Assembly (NCBI GenBank): GCA_026874595.1
Contig: CM049310.1
Coordinates: forward strand, 39,189,558 to 39,253,557
DNA: 64,000 bases
Source of the DNA: Sipunculus nudus
Taxonomy: Eukaryota; Annelida; Sipuncula; Golfingiida; Sipunculidae
Direction: 5' to 3'
Below the pieces are notes generated by a model. That model had not been told where the DNA came from, searched no databases, and worked only from the letters and a program-made list of their open reading frames with translations. The translations under genes were made by a program, and so were the position numbers. This document shows positions 60,369-64,000 of the stretch, one piece after another (position 1 is the first letter of the stretch; each line of letters starts with the position of its first letter).

Positions 60369-60371
<3 letters not shown>
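59233..60371. other. No gene seen
   Basis: The frame at 59867-60064 has no domain and ordinary composition. Confidence 0.4.

Positions 60372-60426
<55 letters not shown>
60372..60426. repeat. (TA)n microsatellite
   Basis: About 27 TA units, left of a hairpin. Confidence 0.97.
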
Positions 60427-60433
<7 letters not shown>

Positions 60434-60474
60434 GAAAAACAACACTGTAAATTCACTACAGACTGTTTCACTTG

Positions 60475-60535
60475 ATGCGACCCGATCCTCAGGTGAATTT
60501 TTTAGATACTATCAAGATTCACCTGAGGTTCGGGT

Positions 60536-60540
<5 letters not shown>
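60475..60540. repeat. Hairpin, 24-bp arms with one mismatch, 18-nt loop
   Basis: Arm ATGCGACCCGATCCTCAGGT plus GAAT (60475-60498) and its inverse at 60517-60540 differ at one base. The outer end of the right arm abuts a (TA)n tract directly. Confidence 0.95.
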
Positions 60541-60587
<47 letters not shown>

Positions 60588-60614
60588 TGAAGGACATAAC
60601 CGCAGGGGTTACTC

Positions 60615-60666
<52 letters not shown>
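60541..60666. repeat. Two (TA)n tracts around a short dispersed motif
   Basis: TA runs at about 60540-60583 and 60620-60666. Between them, GTCTGAAGGACATAACCGCA with GGGGTTACTCTACT recurs in slightly different form at 61502-61532 (GTCTAAAGGCCATAACCGCG), again beside a TA run. Confidence 0.9.
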
Positions 60667-60670
<4 letters not shown>

Positions 60671-61469
60671 ACGAAACCTTATATAAACAGATCACGTATG
60701 TGTGATGAACAAAAATTTTTGTAATGGAGATAAAACAAAATCAGATTCTGTAACACTAGGCAGCGTGAAATGTCTAGGGGAATGAATAAAGAAGTCATTG
60801 GTTTTTTTGCTAACAAATATAATTTATTCTTAAAACAACCCTAAAATTACAATACACTAAATCAATATAATCATACAGTAAAACAGCGGTATAACAACAA
60901 ACCAATACAATCACACAGAAAATATTGTGCACAGTACCTGGATACCAACACCGCCACAACGATAAGTTCCCTAAATGTATACTCTCGGAGAATGACAGTC
61001 CAGTGTAAAGCTCTTGTAACAATCCAGAAAGAAAACTGAAGTCCAAATGCATAAAATCCAGGAGAAAGTCTTAGAAAATCTATAATTGCCGCATTCGTCG
61101 GATATAAGGTCCTAGAAACTGACACACGCTTCTGCGTCCGCTGGAATCCGCTCTGCTCCTCTCTCCCTGGCTCTAAAACACAGCCCCCTTATAAACATTC
61201 ACACCCAAAGCCGAGAATTTTCCAGTTCTCGAACAGTCTATAAGATCTTGCACAACACAGTAAACACGCGTTTCAGGAATTCTCTAGAAAAACAGCGCTG
61301 TGTATCTCTACATACCAGGCTCATCACGTGACCTCTGCCAGGCGTGAAAACCCAAGGCTAACATGACAACGAGAGTACGGGTCAAACATAGAATGCAACA
61401 AACGGCCCGGCGAGGGCGTCACAACACGATTTACGCCCGCGCCACACAATAAAAATAACACCTGTAACA
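60667..61469 (-). mobile_element. Solo LTR, heat-shock-type LTR family, copy 2
   Basis: On the minus strand it begins TGTTACAGGTGTTA (61469) and ends TTTCGTAACA (60667), giving the inverted end pair TGTTAC/GTAACA. Both sides are (TA)n, so the target was a TA microsatellite and the duplication cannot be resolved. Homologous to 20775-21629. At 803 bp it holds HSE-like runs, a TATA box, and AATAAA-type signals downstream. No internal region adjoins it. Confidence 0.82.
61188..61290 (-). promoter_or_regulatory. HSE-like arrays and TATA box in solo LTR 2
   Basis: Read on the plus strand, upstream run tttca ggaat tctct agaaa occupies 61271-61290 (three of four pentamers perfect). Proximal run agaat tttcc (a) gttct cgaac occupies 61214-61234. 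The TATA box TTTATAAG (minus) is at 61195-61188, about 18 bp downstream of the proximal run, the same spacing as in copy 1. Confidence 0.6.
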
Positions 61470-62556
61470 ATATATATATATATATATATATAATGTATGT
61501 ATGTCTAAAGGCCATAACCGCGGGTTACTCTACCTTCTATATAAATATAGAGAGTGGTGCGCAGAGGGAGGGTGGGGGTAAGGGATGAGGTCCCCCCTCA
61601 CATTTATAGTGTAAAAACATTTTGAACATTTACGCTGCAGTGGCGCGTCAGGGGTAATTTTAAATGCATCGTGATGCAAGATCCTGCTCTTCGGTATTCG
61701 GTATTCGGTATTCTTGTATTTTTACCATTTTTTTCAGGTAAAATAAGGGGGGGGGGGGCCATGTGCCCCCTAAAAATGGCTTTACTGGTGGCCGCTAAAT
61801 AGCCTTAGACCCAGCCGACAGTTTATACTTTGATATTACAAGGATATATTGTTCACAGTGCAGTATACTGAAACTAGGCGGGTGTATTTTTTTTATATTT
61901 CAGGTATGAAGGTACATAAACCAAAATAAAATAAAAATTTAGCGTTAGCCCTAAAAAAATCCTGTGTGCTGTTATCTATATAGCTGATACCTTCCCCACT
62001 GAGGTACAGTTTTAAATCTTGCAGTCAAATGCTTTTCTTTAAGTATCGCACTCGTATTTATAAACACACGTGACTCCCGGGTCATACGGTTAACAAAGGA
62101 AATACAATGAGACAGCGTTGGACAAGTCTTTGGTGTCCCAGTGATCAGATAAGCTTGTACACGGCCACTTAAACAGGCCTGGGGGAATAATCGACAATAC
62201 TTGAGATAATTTCGGAGTGAAGTGTGCTCATGACAATAAGCCCCTCAAGATTACTTATACTTTTGCTCAAGCGGACCCCATGAGGAAGTTGAAGCTGCTG
62301 GGCGACATTTGAATGATTAAACATGATTGGAACTTTTATATCCCTTTTGAAGCAGAGATATTAAATAACCTCATATACTCTAAAAGTTCTTTACAAAATA
62401 TCAAATTATTATGAAGTATCGTGAACTGGAAGTTTCCGATTAAATTTCACACAAATATTGTTACACTGTAATTGTTATAACTTTAGGGCTTAGATAATTC
62501 CCACAAATTGAAAAGGTGTTCATTTGCCAGCTGGAAAGCACAAATAAAAGAAAAAC
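61470..62556. other. Short (TA)n tract, then unassigned DNA
   Basis: TA run at 61470-61491. A triplicated 8-mer CGGTATTC lies at 61692-61715, and G tracts at about 61562-61580 and 61748-61759. No gene recognised. Confidence 0.4.
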
Positions 62557-62932
62557 TAAAGGGGCCAAATCACCTAAAAAGCATGTTGAACTGACAGGAA
62601 AAATAGCTATTTCGCTTTAAAATGAATTGGTACCTGCCAAAACATTGCCCCGAAACCGTTTGCTTTCTCCTGTAAACAAATGTTAAAAACAGTGGACGGG
62701 CGCGATCGAAGGTGTAAACATTAACACCACGCGTGCATCGCCGGGCAACAACACATGTCAATCTGGAGATACCTGTCTGACTTGGCAAAAAAAATGTAAT
62801 ACGTGTTACTGCTCGCTAAAACAACGCTTGTTGCGGCTCATAATCAGATGGGGTTGCTTTGGTAAACAAACACAAGTGGACTGTGTTAACCAACACGCAG
62901 AGCCATAACAAGGTGCTAAACCGCCGTATATA
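62557..62932 (+). repeat. Dispersed repeat R1, copy 2
   Basis: Aligns with 28126-28512 throughout; the two copies differ by many substitutions and small indels. The right end coincides with the start of a pogo/Tigger-like terminal sequence. Confidence 0.8.
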
Positions 62933-63000
62933 CAGTAAAAACCTCGTCTAACGACCAACACGATAAAGCGACCACCTCGATATTTTGACCATTTTTTATT
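62933..63000 (+). mobile_element. pogo/Tigger-like terminal fragment
   Basis: TACAGTAAAAACCTCGTCTA followed by ACGACC and a second GCGACCACCTCG resembles the terminal inverted repeat of pogo/Tigger-type Tc1-mariner elements (CAGT-AAAACCTCG), preceded by the expected TA. The other end was not located, so this is a fragment. Confidence 0.45.
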
Positions 63001-63945
63001 GTCCCAATTTTTTTCGCTCTTCATATCAGATTTTTTTCTAATTTTAATCATGTTTTTCTCTATTGTTGAGACCTTCAAATCAAGTAGTTCGGCCGTTAAT
63101 AGGGCACAAACCGAAACTTCTAACTGTACATCCCTGGAGGTCCTGGTCAAATTTTCTTGCAAACCTGAAAATAGGTCATGGAGACCTACATTTGGTGAAC
63201 TACGCGCCAAAAAAAGTGAGTCAGATTGATTGCCATGATTCTTTCCATGCAAATTGATCATGGAGGATTTCAGTCGTTCCTGAAGACTGGTGGCGCCACT
63301 TTTATTTGTTCTATTTTTTACGCATTTTTTCTATTTTGGATATTTTCATATGAAGCAGTCATGGCATTGACAAAGTACAAACCATAACCGTTACACCTAG
63401 ACACTTCTAACTGTATATTGGCATAAAGCAAGATTTTGAGCACTCTGGAAGTCATTCTACCCATGGTCAAGGTTCCTTTGAAGATACACTTTGTCACCAG
63501 ATCATAACGTCAATTAATGCATGCATCACCTGTTTGTCAAATTCAGCTGAGCGTCAAGGCCAATTATGGGCGACTTTCATCCATTGGGATCTGCCTATAG
63601 GCCTATTACATATATAAAGTGTGTGAAGAATGTATGTGCTAACCCCCCCCCCCCCCCCACACACACACACACCCACATTCTCTTTTTTAGTGTACGTACG
63701 CATTCATGGGGTAACGAAAAAAATTTCTTCTTCGAGTAACGTTCACACTTTATGACACAATTCCTACGTCTTCTCCCCATACTAACAATTCTCTTTTATT
63801 ACAATTTGATTCTGTGAGAAATACAATCCCACAACGGTCTGAAAACATGACACGATCTTCTGCTTTCCATCTTTAACCATCAAACCTCTTACGACACTGC
63901 TTTTCTTAAGTTCAAACGTTCTGGATACATCTGGCAATATATAAA

Positions 63946-63948
<3 letters not shown>
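63001..63948. other. Unassigned DNA
   Basis: The phrase ACTTCTAACTGTA occurs twice (about 63114 and 63401), each after a CAAACC, suggesting an old duplication. A C tract then (AC)n lies at 63643-63672. The long frame at 62806-63261 (minus) crosses R1 and the pogo-like fragment and is not a gene. Confidence 0.4.

Positions 63949-63999
<51 letters not shown>
63949..63999. repeat. (TA)n microsatellite at the window edge
   Basis: Interrupted TA run reaching the end of the window; true length unknown. Confidence 0.95.

Positions 64000-64000
<1 letters not shown>

Noticed and set aside
62806-63261. 151-codon minus-strand open frame
   Set aside because: It joins the pogo-like fragment and part of repeat R1; composition is that of AT-rich repeat DNA.

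Overview
This is AT-rich, repeat-dense DNA from an animal nuclear genome. The one host gene I recognise with confidence is a lipin-type phosphatidate phosphatase on the minus strand, represented by its first coding exon (13820-13999). Long introns, Ty3/Gypsy and CR1-like retroelements, hAT-type MITEs, at least fifteen long (TA)n tracts and several (GA)n tracts fit a marine invertebrate. A lophotrochozoan such as a mollusc is my best guess, but that is inference from repeat style. Nothing looks bacterial, and almost all longer open frames are shadows of repeats.

Layout. 1-13819 is AT-rich, presumed lipin intron or 3' flank. It holds two arrays of a palindrome-bearing repeat (856-1515, 2990-3590), a (TA)n tract and one open block of coding character flanked by splice-like sites (9607-9870). 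13820-19190 is the lipin 5' region: the coding exon with an acceptor just upstream of the ATG, three candidate untranslated first exons each ending in a good splice donor, and a cluster of cAMP-response-element palindromes. 20700-23235 is a decayed non-LTR retrotransposon apparently interrupted by a solo LTR (20775-21629). 29720-36479 is a decayed Ty3/Gypsy element with two LTRs of about 1.2 kb, gag, part of protease, RT and RNase H but no recognisable integrase; a second solo LTR (31810-32598, 5-bp target duplication) sits in its gag. 36540-44200 carries hAT-like MITEs with clear target duplications, a fold-back repeat and a 1.9-kb higher-order minisatellite. 44668-46245 is the 3' half of a CR1/L2-like element on the minus strand. 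46250-64000 is mostly unassigned DNA with another hAT MITE, a roughly 590-bp tandem duplication rich in (GA)n, a 32-bp minisatellite, a hairpin flanked by (TA)n and a third solo LTR (60667-61469, minus).

The main discovery candidate is shared by the three solo LTRs, which represent two LTR types. Each has runs of alternating nGAAn/nTTCn pentamers, the heat-shock element design, ending 15-19 bp upstream of a TATA box. In two of them this arrangement is conserved between diverged copies of one family. This suggests retrotransposon promoters wired to heat-shock factor. The evidence is sequence architecture only; expression is untested.
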